64,000 bases of DNA from Paenibacillus sp. FSL H7-0331 (GCF_001956045.1 NZ_MRTH01000040.1:1-64000); one strand, 5' to 3'; counted from the first letter of the stretch, positions 55,184-64,000 are shown. The notes: generated by a model not told the origin, from the letters alone. Translations and numbers: made by a program.

Positions 55184-56572
55184 TTATTTTTGTGCTGCAA
55201 GCCAGGCTGTCGATTCTTTTTGCGCTTTCTCTAATGCGGCTTCAAGTGTCGATTTCCCAAGCAATCCTTCTTCCACTGACTCTGACAAAATATATCGAGG
55301 TTGACCGGAGCGGTACGGATACCGTGGCGCCCATAGCTTACCCATCGATTCCAGCTCAATCATCGCATGTGGATTTTTTTGAATTTGTTCCCACTTCATT
55401 GCCGACTTCGTAACAGGAAGGAACTGAGAGCTTTGCTCATCCCACATATATTTCTGGAAGAAATCGCTCACGCTAAATTTCAGAAACTCCCAAGCCAGCT
55501 CCTTGTTTGCGCTGCTTTTGGCGATTGAGTAAGGGCTGCCTGCGAACATTCCACCCATATTCTTGTCTTTATTAACAAACAATGGAGCAACGCCAAACTG
55601 ATCCTGCAGCCCTGCGGCATAAATCGTATCAACAAAAATCGGCTGTACACGAATATGAATGGCAATATCATTGTTGGCCGTTCCCCACTTTTCGCCGCCC
55701 TGTTTGACCAGTGCTCCTTTTGGCGCATAGGCATTCAAATCACTCAACCACTTCAGACCCTTGAGCATCTGTGGAGAATTAAAGTTGACCTCCATGCCTT
55801 TGAATAAAAATCCTTTGCCCCAGGAACCGCCGTATGCTTCTGCTGCATTGATAACCGAATCTGCGGCGTCAGCGCCTGCGTAAAAAGCACCATAATTTTG
55901 TTTCCCGGTCTTTGGATTCGTTCCTGTCATTTTCTTAGCCTTCTCCAAGATTTCCTCAGGAGTCGGATTTTTGGAAAGCTCCTCTACGCCCCAATCCTTG
56001 AACATCTTTTTGTCGTAGGCGATAACCCTAGTGTCTCCGATAAAAGGAAGTCCGTAAATTTGCAGCTCCGTATCTTTAGGACCCATTGCCTTCCAGCCTT
56101 CAACCTGATTGTTGATAAACACACCAAGATCAAATTTGTCCTTTTCAATATAAGGCGCCAGAGGCTCTAATAAGTCCTGACTGGCCAGATTGGCGATTCC
56201 CGGTACCTGAAACACATCCGCACCTTTCGAATTCAGCATCGCATCCGTTTTTTGGACGTAGCCATCCCAGCCCAGCAGTATGAATTCCACCGTAGCCCCT
56301 GGATAGAGCCGTTCAAATTCTTTTTTCAGTACCGATACACCCTTGACTTTTTTACCGGAAATCGGATTTGTTTTGTCCTCTATGCTGAAATCCCCGATAA
56401 GCTGTACTTTCAGTGTACCGGACCATTTCTTATCCGACACCTTAGCTGTCGATTCATTAGCCTGAACGGGCTTCGTTTCCGTCTTGCTGCTGCAGCCTGC
56501 CAATACCTGCATCGCGAATACGGACAGCAGTACACCTGCCACCAAACCTTTTTTCGTCCTCTTGTTAACCAT
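55184..56572 (-). CDS. Extracellular solute-binding lipoprotein (family 1, UgpB-like)
   Basis: A 462-residue lipoprotein with lipobox VLAGC (about 21-25). Landmarks of family 1 binding proteins include YPGATVEFILLGWDGYVQK, DVFQVPG and GMFAGSPYSIAKSS. It works with the two permeases encoded upstream. With a glycerophosphodiesterase-like and a PHP gene downstream, the cargo may be a glycerophosphodiester or phosphorylated polyol; this is inference. The ATG at 56572 is preferred (AGAGGGTG upstream). Confidence 0.85.
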   Translation of the reverse strand: MVNKRTKKGLVAGVLLSVFAMQVLAGCSSKTETKPVQANESTAKVSDKKWSGTLKVQLIGDFSIEDKTNPISGKKVKGVSVLKKEFERLYPGATVEFILLGWDGYVQKTDAMLNSKGADVFQVPGIANLASQDLLEPLAPYIEKDKFDLGVFINNQVEGWKAMGPKDTELQIYGLPFIGDTRVIAYDKKMFKDWGVEELSKNPTPEEILEKAKKMTGTNPKTGKQNYGAFYAGADAADSVINAAEAYGGSWGKGFLFKGMEVNFNSPQMLKGLKWLSDLNAYAPKGALVKQGGEKWGTANNDIAIHIRVQPIFVDTIYAAGLQDQFGVAPLFVNKDKNMGGMFAGSPYSIAKSSANKELAWEFLKFSVSDFFQKYMWDEQSSQFLPVTKSAMKWEQIQKNPHAMIELESMGKLWAPRYPYRSGQPRYILSESVEEGLLGKSTLEAALEKAQKESTAWLAAQK

Positions 56573-56656
56573 ACATGACACCCTCTCAGGATACGTTTTT
56601 TTGTCAAACGATTGAACCCTGTATAACCATCTTCTACCTTCAATAGTTCTTCCAGC

Positions 56657-57511
56657 TCACTCTCCCTTCAGTCCGCTTAAAGCGATGCTTCGGATGATAT
56701 ATTTTTGCAAAAAGAGAAACACAACAACGATCGGTATAATACTCGCTGTCGCAAGTGCCATGGTTAAACCGCCCAAACGCGTCCCGTTTTCAAACGAGAA
56801 GCTGGCGAGAAATAGCGGAATTGTCCTTAGTGCATGATCGTTAATGACAACAAGCGGCCAAAGGAAGGCGTTCCAGCTATCGAGAAAGGACAGAATGGCC
56901 AATGTCGCAGTGATCGGTCCAGTAAGCGGCAAATAGATTTGGAAAAAAGTTCTCTTTTCGCTCGAACCGTCAATCTGTGCAGCCTCTCGCAAGCTGTCTG
57001 GCAGCTGGTCAAAATACTGTTTGGATAACAAAATGCCGAAGCCATACAGGATCGCTGGTGCAATCAACGGAACGTATGTGTTAATCAAGCCAAATTTATT
57101 GAACATCGTGAATAAGGGAATCAGTCTGGTTTCCATCGGAATCATCATCGTCCCCAGCACGATCATAAACAATATTTTTTTGCCGCGAAATTGACCTTTT
57201 GAGAACGCGTAACCCGCCAGAAGCGAGCTGGATACACTAAGGCATACGGCACAGACGGCTACGAATCCCGAATTCAAATAGGAATAAAACAGAGTCGCAT
57301 TTTCCATAACTAGCTCAAAGTTGAAAAAAGAGGGCTGCTTCGGAAAAAATGTTGGCGGAAAAGGTGGCTGCAAATTAGCCGTACGCTCGAGGCCGATGCT
57401 GAGCATCCATAGGAATGGAGAAATCATAATCCCGCTCAAGACAAGCAGAGCCAAGAAGATAACGCTTTCAATTAGTGATGGTTTTCTTGAAAAGATGCTC
57501 GATGTTTTCAT
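56657..57511 (-). CDS. ABC transporter permease (MalG/UgpE type)
   Basis: A 284-residue membrane protein with about six hydrophobic segments and EAA loop SLREAAQIDGSSEKRTFFQI (about 173-192). AAGGAA precedes the ATG. It forms the import channel with the MalF-type permease encoded 16 bases upstream. C-terminus SIALSGLKGE is typical. Confidence 0.9.
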   Translation of the reverse strand: MKTSSIFSRKPSLIESVIFLALLVLSGIMISPFLWMLSIGLERTANLQPPFPPTFFPKQPSFFNFELVMENATLFYSYLNSGFVAVCAVCLSVSSSLLAGYAFSKGQFRGKKILFMIVLGTMMIPMETRLIPLFTMFNKFGLINTYVPLIAPAILYGFGILLSKQYFDQLPDSLREAAQIDGSSEKRTFFQIYLPLTGPITATLAILSFLDSWNAFLWPLVVINDHALRTIPLFLASFSFENGTRLGGLTMALATASIIPIVVVFLFLQKYIIRSIALSGLKGE

Positions 57512-57527
57512 GACATGTTCCTTTCAG

Positions 57528-58409
57528 TTATATTTTCATCTTGGTAATTCTAAGATTCAGTGCTGTAAAGAACAGAATGATCGCAAACAATACGTAGGCT
57601 GCTGCCGAAGCAACGCCGTACTCGGTACCGCCGAAGCCTCTTTCGTAAATAAACCCGACAATCGTATGCAGGGAGCGTGCAGGGCTGCCCTGAAGTCCAC
57701 CCAGCAAATAAACGTCGGTAAACCGCTGCAGACCAGAGATCCAGCCGATTACGATAAGAAAGGAGAAGGTTCCGTACATGTTAGGAATTGTAATATATAA
57801 CCATTTTTGAATGCCGGTTGCCCCATCTATGGCTCCTGCCTCATAAATATCCTCCGAGATCGCCTGCAAATTTGCGAGGAATATGATGACCACAAAGCCT
57901 AACCAATGCCACGAACCGAGCAGTATAGCTCCCCATCGCGCACTGGATGGTTCAGCCAGCCACACGGAGGTAGGTAGTCCAAGCATCGAGAGAAAATAAT
58001 TCAACAGTCCAAATTCAGGATGCAGCACGAACAAAAACAGCATGGAGGCCGCTACAACGGATGTGATGTAGGGAATGAACAGCAGAATCTTAAACAAGTT
58101 CTTGCCCCATTTAAGCTCTGTGATCAGCGAGGCGAGTATGAATCCAAAGGGGATCGTCAAAAGAAGCTGAAAAAATCCCATATAAAAGGTGTTGTATACC
58201 GCTTTCCAGAAAACATTGGAAGATAATACAGTTTTATAATTTTCAATTCCCGCCCATGTTTCTATCGCGCCTCTGGACACATAAAGACTTAGTCGAAACG
58301 ATTCAAAAACGGGGTATACCATAAATAACAAAATTCCAAGAAAGGTAGGCAGCAGGAACAAATACCAGATCATTGAACTGTTTTTATGCCGATACGTTTG
58401 ACTTCGCAT
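57528..58409 (-). CDS. ABC transporter permease (MalF/UgpA type)
   Basis: A 293-residue membrane permease with EAA loop IYEAGAIDGATGIQKWLYIT (about 190-209) and six hydrophobic segments, first one WYLFLLPTFLGILLFMVYPV. AAGGAG precedes the ATG. It is encoded directly after the LacI regulator. No ATPase gene is in the operon, so an MsmX-type shared ATPase is likely. Confidence 0.9.
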   Translation of the reverse strand: MRSQTYRHKNSSMIWYLFLLPTFLGILLFMVYPVFESFRLSLYVSRGAIETWAGIENYKTVLSSNVFWKAVYNTFYMGFFQLLLTIPFGFILASLITELKWGKNLFKILLFIPYITSVVAASMLFLFVLHPEFGLLNYFLSMLGLPTSVWLAEPSSARWGAILLGSWHWLGFVVIIFLANLQAISEDIYEAGAIDGATGIQKWLYITIPNMYGTFSFLIVIGWISGLQRFTDVYLLGGLQGSPARSLHTIVGFIYERGFGGTEYGVASAAAYVLFAIILFFTALNLRITKMKI

Positions 58410-58450
58410 AATGACTTATCTCCTTTTTATCGTATAAAGCTTCCTTAGGT

Positions 58451-59491
58451 TTACTGTTGTGACCTGCTGCTTACCGGACCTGTTGTCCCACGTACGATAA
58501 GCTTAGGCTCATACTCCACCTTCATTGGATTCAACTCTAATTTTTGTATCAATCGGTTCAACATGAAAACCGCATCTTGGCCCATCTTCTCTTTCTCCGT
58601 ATGGACTGTAGTCAAGGGTGGATTGGAAAGATTGGCAAAATCAATATTGTCAGATCCGATGATAGATACGTCCTGCGGTATCGACAAGCCTTGCTCGACC
58701 ATTACGCGCATAGCTCCCAAAGCCAGCATATCGTTCGTAGCGAAGATTGCTGTAGGGAAACCTTGATCAGTATTATGGGAACGTTCCCATATAGATAAAC
58801 AGCCAACGCAGCCATCATTAAATAAGGATGTAGGCGAAAAATACATATTCTTCTCCTGAATTTCACAGCCCAGCTCAACCAAACGTTGATAAAAGCCTTC
58901 ATATCTTAGATGATGACTCCTGTGCTCCTGCGGCCCGGCAATTACACCAATCTGTCTGTGGCCTAATTTGTATAAATGATCTGCAGCGAGCCTTCCACCT
59001 TTTCGATCATCATTCACAATTTGAATCACTTGATTGTTTTCAGCAGTACCGTTAACCATCAGATAAGGAATATCGAAGCTGTCAATGTATCCGATCATTT
59101 CCTGGCTCAGCCGGCTGACTAACACAAGTCCGTCAACTCTCTTTTCCAGCATGTAATCAGCAGAACGGAGCGACATCTCTTTATCCGTCGAGACGAATAC
59201 CGAATAGTTCAGGCTTTCCGCGGCTGCCAATATTGCATCCAGTATTTTACCATAAATCGGATGCGATACAATCGGGAAATCCTTTCGATAAATAATGACT
59301 CCAATATTGTACGTTCGATGCGATACCATTGCTCTGGCCACAGCATTCGGTTTGTACTTCAATTCCTGTATGGCATTCATGACTTTCTCCCGGGTTTCGG
59401 GACTCGTATAGCCTTTACCTGAAATAACACGTGAAACGGTAGATTTGGACACGTTGGCGATTTGGGCAACATCAATGATTGTATAGCTCAC
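58451..59491 (-). CDS. LacI-family transcriptional repressor
   Basis: A 346-residue repressor. The helix-turn-helix and hinge are at residues 3-58: TIIDVAQIANVSKSTVSRVI and then LKYKPNAVARAM. The rest is a periplasmic-binding-like effector domain (IIGSDNIDFANLSNPPLTTV near the end). The GTG start follows AGGAGG. It heads the transport operon; two symmetric sites upstream are probable operators, so it likely regulates itself and the operon in response to the imported compound. Confidence 0.92.
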   Translation of the reverse strand: MSYTIIDVAQIANVSKSTVSRVISGKGYTSPETREKVMNAIQELKYKPNAVARAMVSHRTYNIGVIIYRKDFPIVSHPIYGKILDAILAAAESLNYSVFVSTDKEMSLRSADYMLEKRVDGLVLVSRLSQEMIGYIDSFDIPYLMVNGTAENNQVIQIVNDDRKGGRLAADHLYKLGHRQIGVIAGPQEHRSHHLRYEGFYQRLVELGCEIQEKNMYFSPTSLFNDGCVGCLSIWERSHNTDQGFPTAIFATNDMLALGAMRVMVEQGLSIPQDVSIIGSDNIDFANLSNPPLTTVHTEKEKMGQDAVFMLNRLIQKLELNPMKVEYEPKLIVRGTTGPVSSRSQQ

Positions 59492-59574
59492 TCGCTCACC
59501 TCCTGATTATGTATTTGCTGTTGTGCTCATTATCTCTCGGTAATCGGGAGCTTAAGATGAGGATGCAAACAAAC

Positions 59575-59590
59575 TGGAAAGCGCTTTCTA
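59575..59590. promoter_or_regulatory. LacI/CcpA-type operator, distal copy (leader side)
   Basis: TGGAAAGCGCTTTCTA contains the perfect palindrome GAAAGCGCTTTC, which fits both cre and LacI-family operators. It lies about 85 bases upstream of the LacI GTG start, inside the leader. Confidence 0.65.
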
Positions 59591-59642
59591 ATCAACTTTA
59601 AAAAAAAGATTCAATTTATTTTCAAATAATTTAAAAACATCG

Positions 59643-59656
59643 GGTAAGCGCTTACC
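59643..59656. promoter_or_regulatory. LacI-type operator at the transcription start
   Basis: GGTAAGCGCTTACC is a perfect 14-bp palindrome with the central CG typical of LacI-family sites, 11 bases downstream of the -10 element. Its centre is 67 bases from that of the other operator, so DNA looping is possible. Confidence 0.75.
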
Positions 59657-59667
59657 TATTCGAAATT

Positions 59668-59696
59668 ATTATACCGTACAAACTATCATTTGGCAA
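59668..59696 (-). promoter_or_regulatory. Sigma-A promoter of the LacI operon
   Basis: Minus strand TTGCCA (59691-59696), 17-base spacer and TATAAT (59668-59673). The predicted start of transcription coincides with the operator at 59643-59656. The rest of 59492-59807 shows no gene. Confidence 0.75.
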
Positions 59697-59807
59697 CTTT
59701 TTTGTTGTAAACATTTGTCTGTGAAGTTACTGCCCTTCTCCGTCTTACTGGGAAGAAGAGCAGCAAGTCACATGTGTATGATTTGTCATTTTAATAAGAG
59801 TGGAAAT

Positions 59808-61094
59808 TCAGCTTTCTCCAAGCAGCAGCTTGCCTTTTTGCTTCCACTGTTCAATATAGGGTTCATTCACTGCCCACTGCAGCATGACGATCGACTCATC
59901 CGGTGCCAGCTTAATTTTCAACAGCGGTCTCGGAATCAATCTGCCTTCAAACGGAAATACGACAATGTTGTCGTTAGATACCACACCCACGATTTCTTTA
60001 TTTGGTGAAGAGAATGCATCCTTGGCATTTGGCTGCAGCTTGCGAATTTCATCCCAGCTCAGCGGGAGCAAGTCGTAGCTAACTACGGACTGGGGAAGCT
60101 TGTAAGGAAGCGCCTTCAGCTGATATCCATAACTACTATCTGCTCCACGTTCACTATATGAAGCGATCTGTGGAGTCCATTCGCCGTTCTTGCGGGCAAT
60201 CGTCCAGCTTTCTCCATTATCATCCACGGGTTCGGCAGCAGTAAGACGTGAGCCCGGGTTCTGAGGGACTTTGGTATTAAGTGATTTTAGTGAAGGCTGT
60301 ACCGACTCCCCATATAATCGCTTCAAGGTCGTGTGCGGATCTTGCACAGGGCGTATGATGCCCGTACTATTTATTGAGGAGGAAGCTAATTCCTCTACTT
60401 CCTTAACCCAGGTATATTCATAGACAGAAGGTTTATTCTGATCCAGCTGCCGAATGGTTTGTGATAACGCCACATAACGATTACCTGCAAAATGAAGCTT
60501 CTCCGCCACTCTCAATGACTTGTTATAGGAGGCTGGCTGCGTTAAGGGCATCGCCCCATCTGCAGTCACGGCCTGAAGCGTCTGCGATTCTTCATTAGCG
60601 TTCAGCGGGCTGACGGATGCAATCCTCATGAAACCTGTCTTGTAGGGCATTAATATTCCGTCACCTTCAGCAGCAGTCCGCAGCTCCCCATCCTCCGGCG
60701 CAAGCAGCAGCGTACGGTAAGTACTGTGAGCAGGGCTGCTCCCGGCCGCCGGATGATCCTCGCGAAGACCAATCAGAACGGCTGAACGGACTTCATGCTC
60801 AGCTTGATCCTTGTAATAGGGCTGTGCAGCTTCTGCGTCAAAGACTGTCATCTCGTTCTTATGTACAACGATCTCATCGTGCCCGACAGACGGCACACCA
60901 TCCACTGTTAATAAAATAGAAGCAGCAATAAGCACCGTACTCACGCATCCGAATACCAGCATCGATTTTTTCGCATTGCTATTCTTTTGCTCCAGGCGAT
61001 CCACAATACGCTTTTGCAACTTATCGGAGAACCCATTCCTGATGAGCGGTCCGTCAGCCAAGCTTTTTTTCAACTCGTCATCAATCGGATTCAT
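59808..61094 (-). CDS. Membrane-anchored protein paired with the ECF sigma factor, putative anti-sigma factor
   Basis: A 428-residue protein with a cytosolic N-terminus of about 43 residues (NGFSDKLQKRIVDRLEQKNS), one transmembrane helix (about 44-63) and a large extracellular part with no recognised domain. This layout, and the ATGA overlap with the sigma gene, are those of sigma-factor regulators. It has no HxxxCxxC zinc motif, so it is not a ZAS-type anti-sigma factor. It may bind the sigma factor through its N-terminus and sense wall stress outside. Confidence 0.65.
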   Translation of the reverse strand: MNPIDDELKKSLADGPLIRNGFSDKLQKRIVDRLEQKNSNAKKSMLVFGCVSTVLIAASILLTVDGVPSVGHDEIVVHKNEMTVFDAEAAQPYYKDQAEHEVRSAVLIGLREDHPAAGSSPAHSTYRTLLLAPEDGELRTAAEGDGILMPYKTGFMRIASVSPLNANEESQTLQAVTADGAMPLTQPASYNKSLRVAEKLHFAGNRYVALSQTIRQLDQNKPSVYEYTWVKEVEELASSSINSTGIIRPVQDPHTTLKRLYGESVQPSLKSLNTKVPQNPGSRLTAAEPVDDNGESWTIARKNGEWTPQIASYSERGADSSYGYQLKALPYKLPQSVVSYDLLPLSWDEIRKLQPNAKDAFSSPNKEIVGVVSNDNIVVFPFEGRLIPRPLLKIKLAPDESIVMLQWAVNEPYIEQWKQKGKLLLGES

Positions 61095-61642
61095 GGCTCT
61101 AAAGTCTCCTTTAACTTGGATATTTTATTGCGGGCATGAAACAATCTTGACTTTACCGTTCCTTCGCTTACCCCGAGAATATGTGCCATTTCCTTCATCG
61201 AAAGTTGATGATGAGCAAACAGGAGCAGCACCTCACGGTACTTGACAGGCAATCTGAGCACCAGCTTCCACATATCGCTGGTCGCCAGCTTGTCGATAAC
61301 AATCTGTTCTGTAGAAGGCTGTTCCCCCTTTGATGGAATAAATTCCATTAAGGTCACCCTGCGATAAAAGGCTGCTCGTCTGAAATCCAAAGTCATATTG
61401 CGGGTTATCGTGAGTATCCAGGTTTTAACGGATGCCTCACTGCGAAATGTACACAAATTACGATATACCTTAATAAATACTTCCTGTGTAATATCGTCTG
61501 CCTGGTCCCATTGCCGGGTCATACTGAAAGCATAATTCCATACATCTTTACCATATGCCGTCATCAGTTCTTCCAAAATCGCTTTTTTATCCGAGCTTTC
61601 GGACAAATATTTTAAGTATTCGAAATTCATTTTGGAATCCAC
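61091..61642 (-). CDS. ECF RNA polymerase sigma factor
   Basis: A 183-residue sigma-70 family protein. Region 2 is seen in WDQADDITQEVFIKVYRNL (about 43-61) and region 4 in YREVLLLFAHHQLSMKEMAH with the helix-turn-helix LGVSEGTVKSRLFHARNKI. It resembles the SigX/SigV/SigW group. GTG at 61642 (GAGG 8 bases upstream) or ATG at 61630 are possible starts; the frame extends to 61678. Together with the membrane protein encoded next it forms a stress-response pair, and a matching ECF promoter lies upstream. The adjacent polysaccharide deacetylase may be in its regulon. Confidence 0.88.
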   Translation of the reverse strand: MDSKMNFEYLKYLSESSDKKAILEELMTAYGKDVWNYAFSMTRQWDQADDITQEVFIKVYRNLCTFRSEASVKTWILTITRNMTLDFRRAAFYRRVTLMEFIPSKGEQPSTEQIVIDKLATSDMWKLVLRLPVKYREVLLLFAHHQLSMKEMAHILGVSEGTVKSRLFHARNKISKLKETLEP

Positions 61643-61703
61643 TACTGCCACCTCAATTATTAGACGATCTGCTCTCACCGTTCGGTTCCTAGTGAAGCAT
61701 CCC

Positions 61704-61730
61704 GACGTCCACTCTTATTATCAGTTTACA
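61704..61730 (-). promoter_or_regulatory. ECF-type promoter of the sigma operon
   Basis: On the minus strand TGTAAAC, a 16-base spacer and CGTC match the AAC-N16-CGTC pattern of SigX/SigW-class promoters. It suggests the sigma factor transcribes its own gene. Confidence 0.65.
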
Positions 61731-61759
61731 GTTTTGTGGGCAAATGGAAAAGGATTTCT

Positions 61760-62746
61760 TCAACGAGCCTCGTTCAGCTGCGGTACAGTTACCATTTGGT
61801 AGCCATCCAGCTTCAATTGGGCTATCATCTCAGGAAGTGCTTCAACTGTATTATCCAGATTACCGTTTTTACCGCCAAAGCTGTGCATTAACACGATCGC
61901 ACCTGGCTTCGTATGCGATTTTACATTTTGCAAAATATGGGCTGCACTGGTTCCTGCCCAATCCTTGGGATCGATGCTCCAGCCAACTAAAGGTCGATTG
62001 GATTGTGCCAGCAGCTTCTTCAGCTTGTCCGATACGGCACCATAGGGTGCTCTAACCATCGTCGATTGGACCCCGATAGTTTTTTCGATCAACACATCCG
62101 TATCTTTGATTTCCTGTTGAATACGCTCCAGAGAGAGCTTGGATAAATCAGCATGATCCCAGGAATGATTGCCGATCGCATGTCCTTCTTCGTGGATCCG
62201 TTTTAGAATTTGCGGATATTTGGCGGTTTGAATGCCTACAACAAAAAACGTCGCTTTGACTTGATTCTCCTTCAATATATCCAGAATACGCGGCGTGTAC
62301 AGCTCGTCTGGTCCGTCATCAAAAGTAAGTGCTATTCGTTTGGATGTAACCGGGTCCGTTTTGGGAGCGGCCGCTGCGGCAGGCTCTGGCTTGTTGTCTG
62401 GCTGCGGCTTCTGCTGGATAGCGGGAAGCGGATTCTTCGATTCTGTCCGTAATGGCTGATCACTGGCAGGTAATGTCGCTTGACTCACGAGTGGTGTTGG
62501 TTGTTGAACTGTAATAACTGCCGGCTGTTCGTTAGCCGTTTTCGGTTGATCGTAGGATAATGACGACTGCTGCGCCTTCAAATGAGCTTCGGACGCCTCT
62601 TCCACCTGATTCATTTTGTTCTTCTCAGGCATCGGCAGCACACTGCCGGTTACGGTAAAATTAATAAGAGCCATACTGACCATACTACAAAAAGATATGC
62701 CGACAATCCACTGCTGCTTGCGTTCCTTAAAAATCGACACTGCCAT
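61760..62746 (-). CDS. Polysaccharide deacetylase (NodB family), membrane-anchored
   Basis: A 328-residue protein with a signal-anchor (about 11-33), a Pro/Gln/Ala-rich linker (about 40-130) and a NodB domain (about 135-325). Catalytic motifs are visible: ALTFDDGPDE (motif 1), GNHSWDHADLS (motif 2, metal His residues) and RAPYGAVS (motif 3). Such enzymes remove acetyl groups from wall peptidoglycan or other GlcNAc polymers outside the cell. It lies 82 bases upstream, in the coordinate sense, of the sigma gene and reads in the same direction towards it. Confidence 0.9.
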   Translation of the reverse strand: MAVSIFKERKQQWIVGISFCSMVSMALINFTVTGSVLPMPEKNKMNQVEEASEAHLKAQQSSLSYDQPKTANEQPAVITVQQPTPLVSQATLPASDQPLRTESKNPLPAIQQKPQPDNKPEPAAAAAPKTDPVTSKRIALTFDDGPDELYTPRILDILKENQVKATFFVVGIQTAKYPQILKRIHEEGHAIGNHSWDHADLSKLSLERIQQEIKDTDVLIEKTIGVQSTMVRAPYGAVSDKLKKLLAQSNRPLVGWSIDPKDWAGTSAAHILQNVKSHTKPGAIVLMHSFGGKNGNLDNTVEALPEMIAQLKLDGYQMVTVPQLNEAR

Positions 62747-62856
62747 TCTAATAAACCTTCCTTCAACCGTTCATCGGCCATAATGAGATCCCTACATATG
62801 ACGAATGAACTCGAAAAAAAGTTTATATTTTCTGCTATAAATAATAAATTTGTCAC

Positions 62857-62896
62857 AAAAAAGCGAACCCTGAGCCAAAGTGGCTGCAAGGATCGC
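62857..62896 (-). terminator. Terminator after the alginate-lyase-family gene
   Basis: On the minus strand GCGATCC and AGCC pair with GGCT and GGGTTCGC (some mismatches), followed by TTTTTT. It lies about 65 bases beyond the stop at 62961. Confidence 0.6.
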
Positions 62897-62960
62897 TATT
62901 CGTACATATTTAGAGGTTATATTCAACCCATATACACACCTAATTACAGACACATGTTCA

Positions 62961-64000
62961 TCATATTAACCATAGCAGCGGCTGGCGAATCGCAATATTA
63001 CGACGGATCTCCATGTCGGTTGGATCGGGATCAAAACGATCCCACAGCTGAATATATGCGGGCTCATGAAGCGCAAGTCCAGCGAACAAAAGCGATGAGA
63101 CCTTGGCTGGCCAGCCTTCGAAGTGCTCGACATCTGGAGGATACGGCCAGGATGCCTTGTCATTCAGATACGGATATAAGTAGGCCAATCCTTTGCTGAT
63201 ACCACGTCCGTCAGATAACTTAAAGGACCACAGGTTATCTGACGGTGTCGAAAGAATATGGCACAGAGTTACGAGGTTATCCAGCACAAAAATCGCATAT
63301 CCATAAGGCTTCGTCCTGGCCAATTCGCGCGGAAAGCTCCCATCTGGCGCCATCTGATCGGGAAGCAGCGATTCCTTGAACCTTTGTCTGCAAAAGCTCA
63401 GCACTTCTTCATTGTGGGTAAACCATGCGAAAGCCGCTGCCTGTACAAACCAGCAAACCGCGTGATTATTATCTGCATTCATTTCCTGAATCCCGTTCTC
63501 ATGTGTGGTCATCCAGGCCAAATAATCCGCGAACCACTGTTTCAAACCTTCGTAGATGGATTCCGTCATTGCGGGTGCTGCTTTCAATACTTCGATCGCA
63601 GGCGGAATATCGATGATATGCAAGGTATCAATAATCCCCACTCCTCGACCTGAACAAATCCCGGGAATTGCCTGTGCATACAAGAGATTCGGGTTCATAC
63701 GTGTAGCTTCATCGAGAAAAAATTCCTTAAGAAATTGAACGGCCTTCGCTGCGTAAGCTTCGTTACCCGTCACCGCGTAGGCTGCAGCCAAATTGGCAGT
63801 ATGGGTTCTCATCTGACGCAGTAACAACCGATGCGCATCAAAATTATCCGGGTTGCTCTCTCCGTCACGTCGTATGTAAGGGAGCCCATTCGCAGTCTCA
63901 GGGTTTGGCCACCAATAGTCGCCATTCGAATAATAATCATGAATGCTGCCCTCACTCTTCTCGGCAACAGCAGCTGTAAGATGAATCGGGTCAGCCTGTA
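62961..64000 (-). CDS. Alginate-lyase-family (PL5-like) protein, 5' end outside the window
   Basis: At least 346 residues; the frame is open to the window edge, so the N-terminus is missing. The visible start holds DYYSNGDYWWPNPETANGLP, with YIRRDGESNPDNFDAHR just after, typical of the alginate-lyase alpha/alpha-barrel family, and EMNADNNHAVCWFVQAAAFA carries the catalytic Asn-Asn-His region. ADMAPDGSFPRELARTKPYG-like sequence (about 63330) is also family-typical. Members cleave uronate polymers or act on related glycans. The substrate cannot be judged without the rest of the locus. Confidence 0.82.
   Translation of the reverse strand, partial: QADPIHLTAAVAEKSEGSIHDYYSNGDYWWPNPETANGLPYIRRDGESNPDNFDAHRLLLRQMRTHTANLAAAYAVTGNEAYAAKAVQFLKEFFLDEATRMNPNLLYAQAIPGICSGRGVGIIDTLHIIDIPPAIEVLKAAPAMTESIYEGLKQWFADYLAWMTTHENGIQEMNADNNHAVCWFVQAAAFAWFTHNEEVLSFCRQRFKESLLPDQMAPDGSFPRELARTKPYGYAIFVLDNLVTLCHILSTPSDNLWSFKLSDGRGISKGLAYLYPYLNDKASWPYPPDVEHFEGWPAKVSSLLFAGLALHEPAYIQLWDRFDPDPTDMEIRRNIAIRQPLLWLI

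Overview
The window looks like chromosomal DNA from a spore-forming Paenibacillus-type Firmicute. The reasons are a near-canonical GerE regulator, an SspH-type spore protein locus, S-layer-homology (SLH) surface proteins, a collagen-like exosporium-type protein, LplB/YtcP-style sugar permeases with a membrane-bound AraC regulator, GlnR/TnrA-type control, and Bacillus-type SD sequences with many TTG/GTG starts. I see no rRNA, tRNA, CRISPR, integrase or transposase. Family names come from recognising motifs by eye; no search was run.

Layout. 1-1310: arylamine N-acetyltransferase and an sspH copy with a frameshift. 1.6-13.7 kb: a visibly GC-richer block holding a secreted multi-domain heparinase II/III-type lyase, a Gfo/Idh/MocA oxidoreductase, a sugar-binding lipoprotein, two permeases and a divergent AraC-type sensor-regulator; this is a self-contained polysaccharide utilisation locus, probably acquired. 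13.9-26.1 kb: a nine-gene minus-strand operon behind a near-perfect sigma-A promoter with an embedded cre-like site. It encodes a ROK repressor, an AfuABC/FbpABC-type transporter, a large secreted PIG-L deacetylase, a creatininase-family amidohydrolase, an argininosuccinate-lyase-like enzyme, a BadF-type amino-sugar kinase and a cytosolic PIG-L deacetylase. I cannot match this combination to a described pathway.

26.4-29.2 kb: a GNAT acetyltransferase and a MerR-like protein with a long 44-residue-repeat coiled coil. 29.4-33.1 kb: TatA, a secreted RidA-family protein and a Tat-exported L-amino-acid-oxidase-like flavoenzyme, divergent from a TnrA/GlnR-like regulator and TatC, with a perfect GlnR/TnrA box between them. 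This looks like a nitrogen-controlled extracellular amino-acid deamination module with its own translocase. 33.3-37.7 kb: two paralogous small membrane proteins, a secreted copper-amine-oxidase-N-like protein and fused SecDF.

37.8-52.6 kb: a surface-glycoprotein locus with four modular glycosyltransferases built from shuffled GT-A and TPR modules, a methyltransferase, two RCC1-repeat proteins and an SLH/collagen-like protein. It ends at gerE, which has a sigma-K-type promoter, suggesting spore-surface or late-sporulation use. 52.9-59.7 kb: a LacI-controlled operon with a binding protein, two permeases, a split CehA/McbA-type PHP hydrolase and a variant glycerophosphodiesterase-like protein; it has no ATPase of its own. 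59.8-62.7 kb: an ECF sigma factor with a membrane-bound partner and a likely autoregulated promoter, then a NodB-type polysaccharide deacetylase. 62.9-64.0 kb: an alginate-lyase-family gene cut by the window edge.
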